Source: Nemertoderma westbladi
Taxonomy: Eukaryota > Xenacoelomorpha > Nemertodermatida > Nemertodermatidae
DNA: 64,000 nucleotides
NCBI GenBank assembly: GCA_032718475.1
Contig: JAUCBJ010009046.1
Span: 1-64,000, forward strand
Direction of reading: 5' to 3'
The notes beneath the pieces are model-generated. The model had not been told where the DNA came from and searched no databases. It was given only the letters and a program-made list of their open reading frames with translations. Shown here piece by piece: positions 12,833 through 25,990 of this stretch (positions are counted from its first letter, which is position 1; every line of letters starts with the position of its first letter). The position numbers and the translations under genes were made by a program.

Positions 12833-13214
12833 TCAGTCAAATTCGATAAATAGATCCGGGTTTATGAAGAGACTAGCAGTGACGAATATAATAGACAATC
12901 CTACCGCCAAGAACAGAAATATCCACATAAATACTCGGTCGACGATTAGAGCTGCTAGCTGCCATTCCTCGCTGACCTCTTCCTTGTAACTATAAAGGGC
13001 TACACGCTCAACTATCTCATCCAACCGTTTCTCTATCCGAGCCAACGCTGGGTTGTGGTATGCACGCTTATCCTGTTCATCTTCCTGTAGGTAATTGGTT
13101 GGTGACGTCACAACGTTAGATTTAATATGGTTGGTATTTTGGTCACCGTAATTGGTTGCAGAACTATCATTCATTATTGGATTGTCATACCCATTTGTAT
13201 CTGGTTTCGATGAA
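12833..13214 (-). CDS. nAChR last coding exon: end of cytoplasmic loop, MA helix, TM4
   Basis: The exon starts after a good acceptor (TTTCTTTGCAG) with one base that completes an Arg codon from the previous exon, then 126 residues to a TGA at 12833-12835. The first 60 or so residues are a polar, Asn/Ser-rich cytoplasmic loop. Then come an amphipathic charged helix (IEKRLDEIVERV), the conserved EEWQLAALIVDRVFMW entry to TM4, the hydrophobic TM4 (IFLFLAVGLSIIFVTASLF) and a short extracellular tail. This is the usual end of nAChR subunits, where the MA helix lines the cytoplasmic vestibule. The ATG at 13174 is internal and is not a start. Confidence 0.93.
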
Positions 13215-13422
13215 CTGCAAAGAAAGATGTTATATTTTTAAATGGAACTTAATGGAAACTTTTAAATGGTTTAAATATTCCAGCTGTATTTTTTCATAAT
13301 GGTGAACATTATTATACTTTATAGTATATTGTAACTACCATGATCCATATCTATACACCCAACATTTCTAATATATACTACAGTACTGTTCCATATAAAA
13401 TTCCAGGTTACACACACCTACC
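13215..13422 (-). other. Intron 3' end: acceptor region free of the 23-bp array
   Basis: About 208 bp of unique sequence separates the 23-bp array from the acceptor AG (13215-13216). The polypyrimidine tract is visible next to the acceptor, and the branch point is expected in this unique stretch. The array therefore leaves the 3' splicing signals intact while it reaches the donor at the other end of the intron. Confidence 0.7.
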
Positions 13423-16400
13423 TGCTCCACTACTAAATATAAACCTGCTCCACTACTCCATATAATCCTGCTCCACTACTAAATATAACCTGCTCCACTA
13501 CTAAATATAAACCTACTCTACTACTAAATATAAACCTGCTCCACTACTCCATATAATCCTGCTCCACTACTAAATATAACCTGCTCCACTACTAAATATA
13601 AACCTACTCCACTACTCCATATAAACCTGCTCCACTACTCCATATAAACCGTCTCCACTACTCGATATAAACCTGCTCCACTACTCCATATAAACCTGCT
13701 CCACTACTAAATATAACCTGCTCCACTACTAAATATAAACCTGCTCCACTACTAAATATAACCTGCTCCACTACTAAATATAACCTGCTCCACTACTAAA
13801 TATAAACCTACTCTACTACTCCATATAAACCTGCTCCACTACTCCATATAAACCTGCTCCACTACTAAATATAACCTGCTCCACTACTAAATATAAACCT
13901 ACTCTACTACTAAATATAAACCTGCTCCACTACTCCATATAATCCTGCTCCACTACTAAATATAACCTGCTCCACTACTAAATATAAACCTACTCCACTA
14001 CTCCATATAAACCTGCTCCACTACTCCATATAAACCGTCTCCACTACTCGATATAAACCTGCTCCACTACTCCATATAAACCTGCTCCACTACTAAATAT
14101 AAACGTACTCCACTACTAAATATAAACCTGCTCCACTACTCCAAATAAACCTGCTCCACTACTAAATATAAACCTGCTCCACTACTCCATATAAACCTGC
14201 TCCACTACTAAATATAACCTGCTCCACTACTAAATATAAACCTGCTCCACTACTCCATATAAACCTGCTCCACTACTAAATATAACCTGCTCCACTACTC
14301 CATATAAACCTGCTCCACTACTCCATATAAACCTGCTCCACTACTCCATATAAACCTGCTCCACTACTAAATATAACCTGCTCCACTACTAAATATAAAC
14401 CTGCTCCACTACTCCATATAAACCTGCTCCACTACTAAATATAACCTGCTCCACTACTAAATATAAACCTGCTCCACTACTCCATATAAACCTGCTCCAC
14501 TACTAAATATAACCTGCTCCACTACTCCATATAAACCTGCTCCACTACTCCATATAATCCTTCTCCACTACTCCATATAAACCTGCTCCACTACTCCACA
14601 TAAACCTGCTCCACTACTAAATATATACCTGCTCTACTACTCCATATAAACCTGCTCCACTACTAAATATAAACCTGCTCCACTACTCCATATAAACCTG
14701 CTCCACTACTCCATATAATCCTGCTCCACTACTAAATATAAACCTACTCTACTACTAAATATAAACCTGCTCCACTACTCCATATAATCCTGCTCCACTA
14801 CTAAATATAACCTGCTCCACTACTAAATATAAACCTACTCCACTACTCCATATAAACCTGCTCCACTACTCCATATAAACCTGCTCCACTACTAAATATA
14901 AACCTGCTCCACTACTCCATATAAACCTGCTCCACTACTAAATATAACCTGCTCCACTACTAAATATAAACCTGCTCCACTACTCCATATAAACCTGCTC
15001 CACTACTCCATATAATCCTTCTCCACTACTCCATATAAACCTGCTCCACTACTCCACATAAACCTGCTCCACTACTAAATATATACCTGCTCTACTACTC
15101 CATATAAACCTGCTCCACTACTAAATATAAACCTGCTCCACTACTAAATATAACCTGCTCCACTACTAAATATAAACCTGCTCCACTACTCCACATAAAC
15201 CTGCTCCACTACTCCATATAAACCTGCTCCACTACTAAATATAACCTGCTCCACTACTAAATATAAACCTGCTCCACTACTCCATATAAACCTGCTCCAC
15301 TAAAACATATAAACCTGCTCCACTACTCCATATAAACCTGCTCCACTACTAAATATAAACCTGCTCCACTACTCCATATAAACCTGCTCCACTACTCCAT
15401 ATAAACCTGCTCCACTACTCCATATAAACCTACTCCACTACTCCATATAAACCTGCTCCACTACTCCACATAAACGTGCTCCACTACTAAATATAAACCT
15501 GCTCCACTACTCCATATAAACCTGCTCCACTACTCCATATAAACCTGCTCCACTACTCCATATAATCCTGCTCCACTACTAAATATAAACCTGCTCCACT
15601 ACTCCATATAATCTTGATCCACTACTCCATATAAACCTGCTCCACTACTCCATATAAACCTGCTCCACTACTCCATATAAACCTACTCCACTACTCCATA
15701 TAAACCTGCTCCACTACTCCACATAAACGTGCTCCACTACTAAATATAAACCTGCTCCACTACTCCATATAAACCTGCTCCACTACTCCATATAAACCTG
15801 CTCCACTACTCCATATAATCCTGCTCCACTACTAAATATAAACCTGCTCCACTACTCCATATAATCTTGATCCACTACACCATATAATCCTGCTCCACTA
15901 CTCCATATAAACCTGCTCCACTACTCCATATAATCCTGCTCAACTACTCCATATAATCCTGCTCCACTACTCCACATAAACCTGCTCCACTACTCCATAT
16001 AAACCTGCTCCACTACTAAATATAACCTGCTCCACTACTAAATATAAACCTGCTCCACTACTCCATATAAACCTGCTCCACTACTCCATATAAACCTGCT
16101 CCACTACTCCATATAAACCTGCTCCACTACTCCATATAAACCTGCTCCACTACTAAATATAAACCTGCTCCACTACTCCATATAAACCTGCTCCACTACT
16201 AAATGTAACCTGCTCCACTACTCCATATAAACCTGCTTCACTACTAAATATAAACCTGCTCCACTACTCCATATAAACCTGCTCCACTACTAAATATAAC
16301 CTGCTCCACTACTAAATATAAACCTGTTCCACTACTAAATATAACCTGCTGCACTACTAAATATAAACCTGCTCCACTACTAAATATAAACCTGCTCCAC

Positions 16401-19400
16401 TACTCCACATAAACCTGCTCCACTACTCCATATAAACCTGCTCCACTACTAAATATAACCTGCTCCACTACTAAATATAAACCTGCTCCACTACTCCATA
16501 TAAACCTGCTCCACTACTCCATATAATCCTGCTCCACTACTCCATATAATCCTGCTCCACTACTCCACATAAACCTGCTCCACTACTCCACATAAACCTG
16601 CTCCACTACTCCATATAAACCTGCTCCACTACTAAATATAACCTGCTCCACTACTAAATATAAACCTGCTCCACTACTCCATATAATCTTGATCCACTAC
16701 ACCATATAATCCTGCTCCACTACTCCATATAAACCTGCTCCACTACTCCATATAATCCTGCTCCACTACTCCATATAATCCTGCTCCACTACTCCATATA
16801 ATCCTGCTCCACTACTCCACATAAACCTGCTCCACTACTCCATATAAACCTGCTCCACTACTAAATATAACCTGCTCCACTACTAAATATAAACCTGCTC
16901 CACTACTCCATATAAACCTGCTTCACTAAAACATATAAACCTGCTCCACTACTCCATATAAACCTGCTCCACTACTAAATATAAACCTGCTCCACTACTC
17001 CATATAAACCTGCTCCACTACTCCATATAAACCTGCTCCACTACTCCATATAAACCTACTCCACTACTCCATATAAACCTGCACCACTACTCCACATAAA
17101 CCTGCTCCACTACTCCATATAGACCTGCTCCACTACTCCATATAATCCTGCTCCACTACTAAATATAAACCTGCTCCACTACTCAATATAATCCTGCTCC
17201 ACTACTAAATATAAACCTGCTCCACTACTCCATATAATCTTGATCCACTACACCATATAGACCTGCTCCACTACTCCATATAAACCTGCTCCACTACTCC
17301 ATATAAACCTGCTCCACTACTCCATATAAACCTGCTCCACTACTCCATATAAACCTGCTCCACTACTAAATATAAACCTGCTCCACTACTCCATATAAAC
17401 CTGCTCCACTACTCCATATAAACCTGCTCCACTACTCCATATAAACCTGCTCCACTACTAAATATAAACCTGCTCCACTACTCCATATAAACCTGCTCCA
17501 CTACTAAATGTAACCTGCTCCACTACTCCATATAAACCTGCTTCACTACTAAATATAAACCTGCTCCACTACTCCATATAAACCTGCTCCACTACTAAAT
17601 ATAACCTGCTCCACTACTAAATATAAACCTGTTCCACTACTAAATATAACCTGCTGCACTACTAAATATAAACCTGCTCCACTACTAAATATAAACCTGC
17701 TCCACTACTAAATATAACCTGCTCCACTACTAAATATAAACCTGCTCCTCTACTTCATATAAACCTGTTCCACTACTGCATATAAACCTGCTCCACTACT
17801 AAATATAACCTGCTCCACTACTAAATATAAACCTGCTCCACTACTAAATATAACCTGCTCCACTACTAAATATAACCTGCTCCACTACTAAATATAAACC
17901 TGCTCCACTACTCCATATAATCCTGCTCCACTACTCCATATAAACCTGCTCCACTACTCCATATAAACTTGCTCCACTACTCCACATAAACCTGCTCCAC
18001 TACTCCATATAAACCTGCTCCACTACTAAATATAACCTGCTCCACTACTAAATATAAACCTGCTCCACTACTCCATATAATCCTGCTCCACTACTCCATA
18101 TAAACCTGCTCCACTACCCCATATAAACCTGCTACACTACTCCACATAAACCTGCTCCACTACTCCATATAAACCTGCTCCACTACTCCATATAAACCTG
18201 CTCCACTACTCGATATAAACCTGCTCCACTACTCCATATAAACCTGCTCCATTACTCCATATAATCCTGCTCCACTACTCCATATAAACCTGCTCCACTA
18301 CCCCATATAAACCTGCTACACTACTCCACATAAACCTGCTCCACTACTAAATATAAACCTGCTCCACTACTCCATATAATCCTGCTCCACTACTCCATAT
18401 AAACCTGCTCCACTACCCCTTATAAACCTGCTACACTACTCCACATAAACCTGCTCCACTACTCCATATAAACCTGCTCCGCTACTCCATATAAACCTGC
18501 TCCACTACTCGATATAAACCTGCTCCACTACTCCATATAAACCTGCTCCATTACTCCATATAATCCTGTTCCACTACTCCATATAAACCTGCTCCACTAC
18601 CCCATATAAACCTGCTACACTACTCCACATAAACCTGCTCCACTACCCCATATAAACCTGCTACACTACTCCACATAAACCTGCTCCACTACTCCATATA
18701 AACCTGCTCCACTACTCCATAAAAACCTGCTCCACTACTCCATATAAACCTGCTACACTACTCCACATAAACCTGCTCCACTACTCCATATAAACCTGCT
18801 CCACTACTCCATATAAACCTGCTCCACTACTCGATATAAACCTGCTCCACTACTCCATATAAACCTGCTCCAATACTCCATATAATCCTGCTCCACTACT
18901 CCATATAATCCTGCTCCACTACTCCACATAAACCTGCTCCACTACTCCATATAAACCTGCTCCACTACTCCACATAAACCTGCTCCACTACTCCATATAA
19001 ACCTGCTCCACTACTCCATATAATCCTGCTCCACTACTAAATATAAACCTGCTCCACTACTCCATATAAACCTGCTCCACTACTCCATATAAACCTGCTC
19101 CACTACTCCATATAAACCTGCTCCACTACTCCATATAAACCTGCTCCACTACTAAATATAACCTGCTCCACTACTAAATATAAACCTGCTCCACTACTCC
19201 ATATATACCTGCTCCACTACTCCATATAAACCTGCTCCACTATTCCATATAATCCTGCTCCACTACTCCATATAAACCTGCTCCACTACTCCATATAAAC
19301 CTGCTCCACTACTCCATATAAACCTGCTCCACTACTCCATATAAACCTGCTCCACTACTCCACATAAACCTGCTCCACTACTCCACATAAACCTGCTCCA

Positions 19401-22314
19401 CTACTCCATATAAACCTGCTCCACTACTCCACATAAACCTGCTCCACTACTCCATATAATCCTGCTCCACTACTCCATATAAACCTGCTCCACTACTCCA
19501 CATAAACCTGCTCCACTACTCCACATAAACCTGCTCCACTACTCCATATAAACCTGCTCCACTACTCCACATAAACCTGCTCCACTACTCCACATAAACC
19601 TGCTCCACTACTCCATATATACCTGCTCCACTACTCCATATAAACCTGCTCCACTACTCCACATAAACCTGCTCCACTACTCCATATAAACCTGCTCCAC
19701 TACTCCACATAAACCTGCTCCACTACTCCATATATACCTGCTCCACTACTCCATATAAACCTGCTCCACTACTCCACATAAACCTGCTCCACTACTCCAT
19801 ATAAACCTGCTCCATTACTCCATATAATCCTGCTCCACTACTCCATATAAACCTGCTCCACTACTAAATATAACCTGCTCCACTACTAAATATAAACCTG
19901 CTCCACTACTCCATATATACCTGCTCCACTACTCCATATAAACCTGCTCCACTATTCCATATAATCCTGCTCCACTACTCCATATAAACCTGCTCCACTA
20001 CTCCATATAAACCTGTTCCACTACTCCATATAAACCTGCTCCACTACTCCATATAAACCTGCTCCACTACTCCATATAAACCTGCTCCACTACTCCACAT
20101 AAACCTGCTCCACTACTCCACATAAACCTGCTCCACTACTCCATATAAACCTGCTCCACTACTCCACATAAACCTGCTCCACTACTCCATATAATCCTGC
20201 TCCACTACTCCATATAAACCTGCTCCACTACTCCACATAAACCTGCTCCACTACCCCATATAAACCTGCTACACTACTCAACATAAACCTGCTCTACTAC
20301 CCCATATAAACCTGCTACACTACTCCACATAAACCTGCACCACTACCCCATATAAACCTGCTACACTACTCCACATAAACCTGCTCCACTACTCCATATA
20401 AACCTGCTCCACTACTCCATATAAACCTGCTCCACTACTCCATATAAACCTGCTACACTACTCCACATAAACCTGCTCCACTACTCCATATAAACCTGCT
20501 CCACTACTCCATATAAACCTGCTCCACTACTAAATATAAACCTGCTCCACTACTCCATATAATCCTGCTCCACTACTCCATATAATCCTGCTCCACTACT
20601 CCATATAATCCTGCTCCACTACTCCACATAAACCTGCTCCACTACTCCATATAAACCTGCTCCACTACTCCACATAAACCTGCTCCACTACTCCATATAA
20701 ACCTGCTCCACTACTCCATATAATCCTGCTCCACTACTAAATATAAACCTGCTCCACTACTCCATATAAACCTGCTCCACTACTCCATATAAACCTGCTC
20801 CACTACTCCATATAAACCTGCTCCACTACTCCATATAAACCTGCTCCACTACTCCATATAATCCTGCTCCACTACTCCATATAAACCTGCTCCACTACTC
20901 CACATAAACCTGCTCCACTACTCCATATAAACCTGCTCCACTACTAAATATAACCTGCTCCACTACTAAATATAAACCTGCTCCACTACTCCATATATAC
21001 CTGCTCCACTACTCCATATAAACCTGCTCCACTATTCCATATAATCCTGCTCCACTACTCCATATAAACCTGCTCCACTACTCCATATAAACCTGCTCCA
21101 CTACTCCATATAAACCTGCTCCACTACTCCATATAAACCTGCTCCACTACTCCATATAAACCTGCTCCACTACTCCACATAAACCTGCTCCACTACTCCA
21201 CATAAACCTGCTCCACTACTCCATATAAACCTGCTCCACTACTCCACATAAACCTGCTCCACTACTCCATATAATCCTGCTCCACTACTCCATATAAACC
21301 TGCTCCACTACTCCACATAAACCTGCTCCACTACTCCACATAAACCTGCTCCACTACTCCATATAAACCTGCTCCACTACTCCACATAAACCTGCTCCAC
21401 TACTCCACATAAACCTGCTCCACTACTCCATATATACCTGCTCCACTACTCCATATAAACCTGCTCCACTACTTCACATAAACCTGCTCCACTACTCCAT
21501 ATAAACCTGCTCCACTACTCCACATAAACCTGCTCCACTACTCCATATATACCTGCTCCACTACTCCATATAAACCTGCTCCACTACTCCACATAAACCT
21601 GCTCCACTACTCCATATAAACCTGCTCCATTACTCCATATAATCCTGCTCCACTACTCCATATAAACCTGCTCCACTACTAAATATAACCTGCTCCACTA
21701 CTAAATATAAACCTGCTCCACTACTCCATATATACCTGCTCCACTACTCCATATAAACCTGCTCCACTATTCCATATAATCCTGCTCCACTACTCCATAT
21801 AAACCTGCTCCACTATTCCATATAAACCTGCTCCACTACTCCATATAAACCTGCTCCACTACTCCATATAAACCTGCTCCACTACTCCATATAAACCTGC
21901 TCCACTACTCCACATAAACCTGCTCCACTACTCCACATAAACCTGCTCCACTACTCCATATAAACCTGCTCCACTACTCCACATAAACCTGCTCCACTAC
22001 TCCATATAATCCTGCTCCACTACTCCATATAAACCTGCTCCACTACTCCACATAAACCTGCTCCACTACCCCATATAAACCTGCTACACTACTCAACATA
22101 AACCTGCTCCACTACTCCATATAAACCTGCTCCACTACTCCACATAAACCTGCTCCACTACTCCACATAAACCTGCTCCACTACTCCATATAAACCTGCT
22201 CCACTACTCCACATAAACCTGCTCCACTACTCCATATAAACCTGCTCCACTACTAAATATAAACCTGCTCCACTACTCCATATAAACCTGCTCCACTACT
22301 CCACATAAACCTAC
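13423..22314. repeat. 23-bp intronic minisatellite, 8.9 kb, about 390 copies, starting at the 5' splice site
   Basis: On the plus strand units read CCTGCTCCACTACTCCATAT plus AAA. Variants are ACTAAATATAA, CCACATAAA, TATAATCC and ATATATACC, with lengths of 22-23 bp. On the gene strand each unit is GTTTATATGGAGTAGTGG plus AGCAG. The first unit in gene order starts with the GT of the donor itself: the donor reads GTAGGTTTATGTGGAG and the later units GCAGGTTTATATGGAG. The array fills almost the whole 9.1-kb intron. Longer blocks recur, for example around 19140-20200 and 20940-22000, showing duplications of about 1 kb within the array. Confidence 0.97.
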
Positions 22315-22519
22315 CGTTTTCTTTTGCTTCGAAGTCGGACTGACTTGGAGGATTCCGTGTCCATACAGAGCAGAGAAGCGCAGAATCCCAGAATGAGTCG
22401 GCGCATCCAGATTGGTAATGGTTTACACTTGGGCCCCTCGCGGTGGTGAATATTGAGAACAACAACAGTGAGGATGATTGATAGACCAATGAGAACGAGA
22501 GCACAGAAGAAATATATTC
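22315..22519 (-). CDS. nAChR exon: TM3 and start of cytoplasmic loop
   Basis: The exon begins after CTATTATTTCCAG with GA, completing the Gly codon started in the TM1-TM2 exon. It then encodes 67 residues and ends with CG, which the next exon completes to Arg. TM3 is IYFFCALVLIGLSIILTVVV, followed by LNIHHRE, the conserved end of TM3 in nAChRs. The amphipathic MX-like helix follows (PIWMRRLILGFCASLLCM), then a basic stretch (RLRSKRKR). The donor is CG|GTAGGTTTAT. Reading through the donor gives an immediate in-frame TAG. The open frame continuing upstream to an ATG at 22598 is intronic. Confidence 0.93.
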
Positions 22520-24249
22520 CTGGAAATAATAGGTAGTTATTGAAGTTGTTACGAAATACGGCGTTTGCTCGAAAGGGCCCCATTATTACAGTAGACACAG
22601 AATTAACGAGAGACAGGCCTGGAACATTTTTTAGAAGGATGATTTATTATGTACGTCCTAAGAATGTGAATATTTTATAATAAAACCAGTAATATGTAAT
22701 TAAAACATATAAATTCAGCATTAATAATGCTGTCCTACAGTAAATTTACATCAATTGCCTTACTGTCCTCGATATTTATATATTCCGTCATTACCAATTT
22801 AGATATACGCGAAATTTTGATTATATATTTCTAGCTTTGTGATTGGACGCATCCCTGGCGATGAACTCAGTATGCTATAATTTACTAGAATATTCTACAG
22901 GTAAATTCAATTTGAATACCGTAGCGATAATAATAATATAAACAGATAACATAGTGAAAATACATTTCCCCTAAAGGGAAGTACATTTCCAGACTTGAGC
23001 CCTTACGTAAATAATTAGTTAGACATTTACTTATTGTATTGTGCCGCCACACCCTCGCGGTACTATATATTAGTGAAATATTATAGATGATCCATTACCG
23101 TCATAGACTGAGCGAAGCATTGAGCAATTCGAGACAGTTTTTGGGATCAGGGAATATAAGTGATTCACTTGAGCGGCCTTCCTTCGAAGGTACACTAGCG
23201 CCATTACCGTTTAAAAGTCTATCAGACTGGGTTTCTGACTTGCGTTTTTACATACTCTACAAAAACGATCAGAGAGAGTGAAAATATACAAGATTGGGGA
23301 TAAAAACGTATTTTTTGTCAAATGCTCTAACAATAATTATTACACTGACTGATTAATTTTGTAATATATCTGATTTGAAACGGTGTTTCATCTCAATTGA
23401 ATGTTTAATTGCAGAATAGTTTGTAACAGCCTGATCCTAAATCAGTAACTCAGCAATGCGATCCGCAGTCAGCATGCTAGGCTATAGGAGGCACAAGGCG
23501 CACGACCGGGTAGCCGACGGCGGAGGGGGCGGCAATGATGGTCTAGATTGCAACCGGCACTCATGGCAAAGCGCGAAGGTGCGGAGGGCGCTGTGGAGGT
23601 GGAAGTCGGGGCTACTGGTTGTCCCAAGGGAGTGAAGAGGAAACATTCCGGATTATGTGCCTATTTCAGCTGTTTCGGGTCTGAATCATTAGGTAGCCTG
23701 TGTTGTTTACACTAATGCTGTAATGCTGGACGCTAATACTGTTAGGTACTGACTGAAGCTATTGCTGATGCTTGTTGCTATTTCTATTTTCTTATTTGCT
23801 AACTCTATTGAATCATTAATTAGGCTAATCTTATGTAAACTATTAGTGTACTAAAATAAGGGTTACAAATTCTGGAATACAAAAAAATTAGATAGGCCTG
23901 ATTGGATAAATTGGACTGTATAAATATCGATATTTGTAAATTGTTAGTTAGCGTGGCGCCAATACATTAGGTAAGTTGGAGAAAATTAAGCTGCATATCG
24001 GAGAATAGGGCTAGTTTGTATACGTTTGCGAAACTAATATCTGTGTCTATTTCTACGTTAAGCGGTTGTCAAAAAAAAAGGGATTTATCAGTAATTTTAG
24101 CAGTTGTCAGTAACCCAGCAGGCAATAAATGTACTGATTTTACATCAGTGCACAGGTCAGCCCAGTTTCCACCCACGGAAGGAATTTCTAGAAATAAATC
24201 AGTTTCCCTTTAAATTATAAAATAATCCAAACAACAGCCTTACGATTTG
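22520..24249. other. Intron sequence without recognised genes
   Basis: The sequence is mostly AT-rich and unique. A GC-rich stretch at about 23455-23640 differs in composition from its surroundings and could be an old transposon fragment, but no tRNA-like promoter boxes or coding motif were seen. The 64-codon open frame at 23087-23281 on the plus strand has no recognisable features. Confidence 0.4.
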
Positions 24250-24296
24250 GTACTACTATACTACTATGATCGGCATGCTGCATTGAAACTGCACTT

Positions 24297-25990
24297 TTAA
24301 GAATGCTGTGCCGGCTTGTCGACAAAATGGCGCCGGCACAACTCCCTATAACCCATGACATTTGCTAGATCATCCGCATCGTCAAGACCAGTGTCCTTTA
24401 AGATGCGTCTCAAGAAAGTCATGGGCTGTCCACCATGCTTTTTCACTCCATGAGGCTGCCAAAGTACAAGATTATGCACTGGCTGGTCCTCACGGCGAAA
24501 GCAATGTCCTGCAAAGCAGAGGCGATTTTGTTCTAGTGTCAAGCTTGGGGGAACCAATAAGACACCTCCAATGTTATATAGTGTCGGGTTGGAGATGTGT
24601 GCATTGTACTTGATACAATGAACCCGGCGTAGCATTCTTGTGAATGTACCATCCCGAGATTTGGTGTCCTCAGCAGTTAGAGCCCAGCATGGACTCCCAA
24701 GGAGGAGTACTGGAACTACTGCTGCTCTAAATAATCGGACCTTAAGTTTTCGATTAATTCTCGGTGACTTCCAAATCCTGGAAAGCCTATTCAAGGCTGC
24801 CCATGCCTTTCCCTTGCGTATTCGAAGGTCCTCACCTGACTTCCGGATCCATGATCCCAGGTAACAGAAGTCGTCCACATGCTCAAGCATACCACCCTTT
24901 GAGCTTATCCTCATCCGATCAGAGACTTGCTGAGGACTTTCAAAGTTAACTGTAAAAATTTTGGTTTTTCTGGAGTTAATAAAAAGACCAACACTAGAAG
25001 CAGCATGTTCTAATGAGCTGAGGAGCCGTTGGGCTCCCTCTAGTGATTCTGAGAGTACTCCTAAGTCATCAGCAAAGTCTTGATCAATTAGGTACTTGGC
25101 AGGATTTCCTCGACTTCTGGAGCCAGTAGGTGGAGTTATCATCACCCCATCATCATTATGATGATCTAAGGACATGCGTAGAACATAGTCAACCACAACT
25201 ATGAACAAGAATGGTGCAAGTGTGTCTCCCTGGAGGACGCCCCATAACACTGCAAATGGTTCTGTGTCACCGTCAACAGTAGACACAAATGTTGTCGAAC
25301 CATCGCATACTGATCTGATTGCTGCAATCATTTCATCAGGAATCCCATATAATAAACGTATGCTGAACATGCGTGAGCGAGAGACTGAATCAAAGGCCTT
25401 GAAGAAGTCAACAAAGATAACAGCCAGATGCCTGTCTTTCTTTTTTTGATAACTCTTCAATTAGCCGTCTAAGTGCCAAAATGGGCTCCATGGTCCCACG
25501 ACCTTTACGGAACCCATTCTGATTTCCACGGAGCAGTCTCTCAATGGGATCCTTGATGCGATTTAATAGAATTCCTATTGTATAGCTTTGCAGCAATCGA
25601 GATCAATGAGATTCCCCGAAAAGAACCATAGAATGTTAGGTTGCCCTTCTTGGGAACTGGCACCAACTTATTTGTTTTCATTTCTTGTGGGCCTCTTGTT
25701 GTTCGGTACATGTCTACTATGATGAGATAGATGAGCTTTAAACACTCAGGTATTTTAAAGACCTCAGGGGGAAAACCATCTACTCCACTGGCACGATTGG
25801 TCTTAATGCTCTTTGCAGTAGCCTTCACTTCTGCAAAGGTGATATCGCCAATGGGAATATCTGGGAGTACAGACTCAGACACTTTTACTTCTATAAAGTT
25901 ATCAGGCAATACCCTGTCATTATTGAGGAGCTTTTCAAAGTGGGCCTTCCAACCATTGAGGCGATCGGCTGGTGATTCAGCCTTAACCTT
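24297..25990 (-). pseudogene. LINE reverse transcriptase region, broken by two frameshifts
   Basis: This is the second half of the LINE protein. From about 25990 the linker and RT start read KVKAESPADRLNGWKAHFEK and later SGVDGFPPEVFK and FRGISLISIAAKLYN. The frame shifts near 25577, continues with LLRGNQNGFRKGRG, and shifts again near 25447 at a T-rich homopolymer on the plus strand. The last frame holds the catalytic motifs: VIFVDFFKAFDSV (first Asp), GVLQGDTLAPFLF and FADDLG (the catalytic Asp pair). The C-terminal part has RLCFAGHCFRRED and ends with a stop at 24297-24299. The catalytic residues remain, so the decay is mainly by indels. Confidence 0.85.

Noticed and set aside
12833-13174. 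113-codon open frame from ATG 13174 as a small single-pass membrane protein
   Set aside because: The frame extends upstream to a good acceptor, and the sequence is the MA helix and TM4 of the receptor with correct phase.
22253-22504. 83-codon minus-strand frame over the TM3 exon
   Set aside because: It is a different frame from the conserved TM3 sequence and runs into the 23-bp repeat.
23455-23640. GC-rich island as a SINE or tRNA gene
   Set aside because: No A-box or B-box promoter, cloverleaf or A-rich tail could be seen.
24362-24949. Plus-strand open frames opposite the LINE
   Set aside because: They are shadows of the reverse transcriptase frame on the minus strand and have no own motifs.
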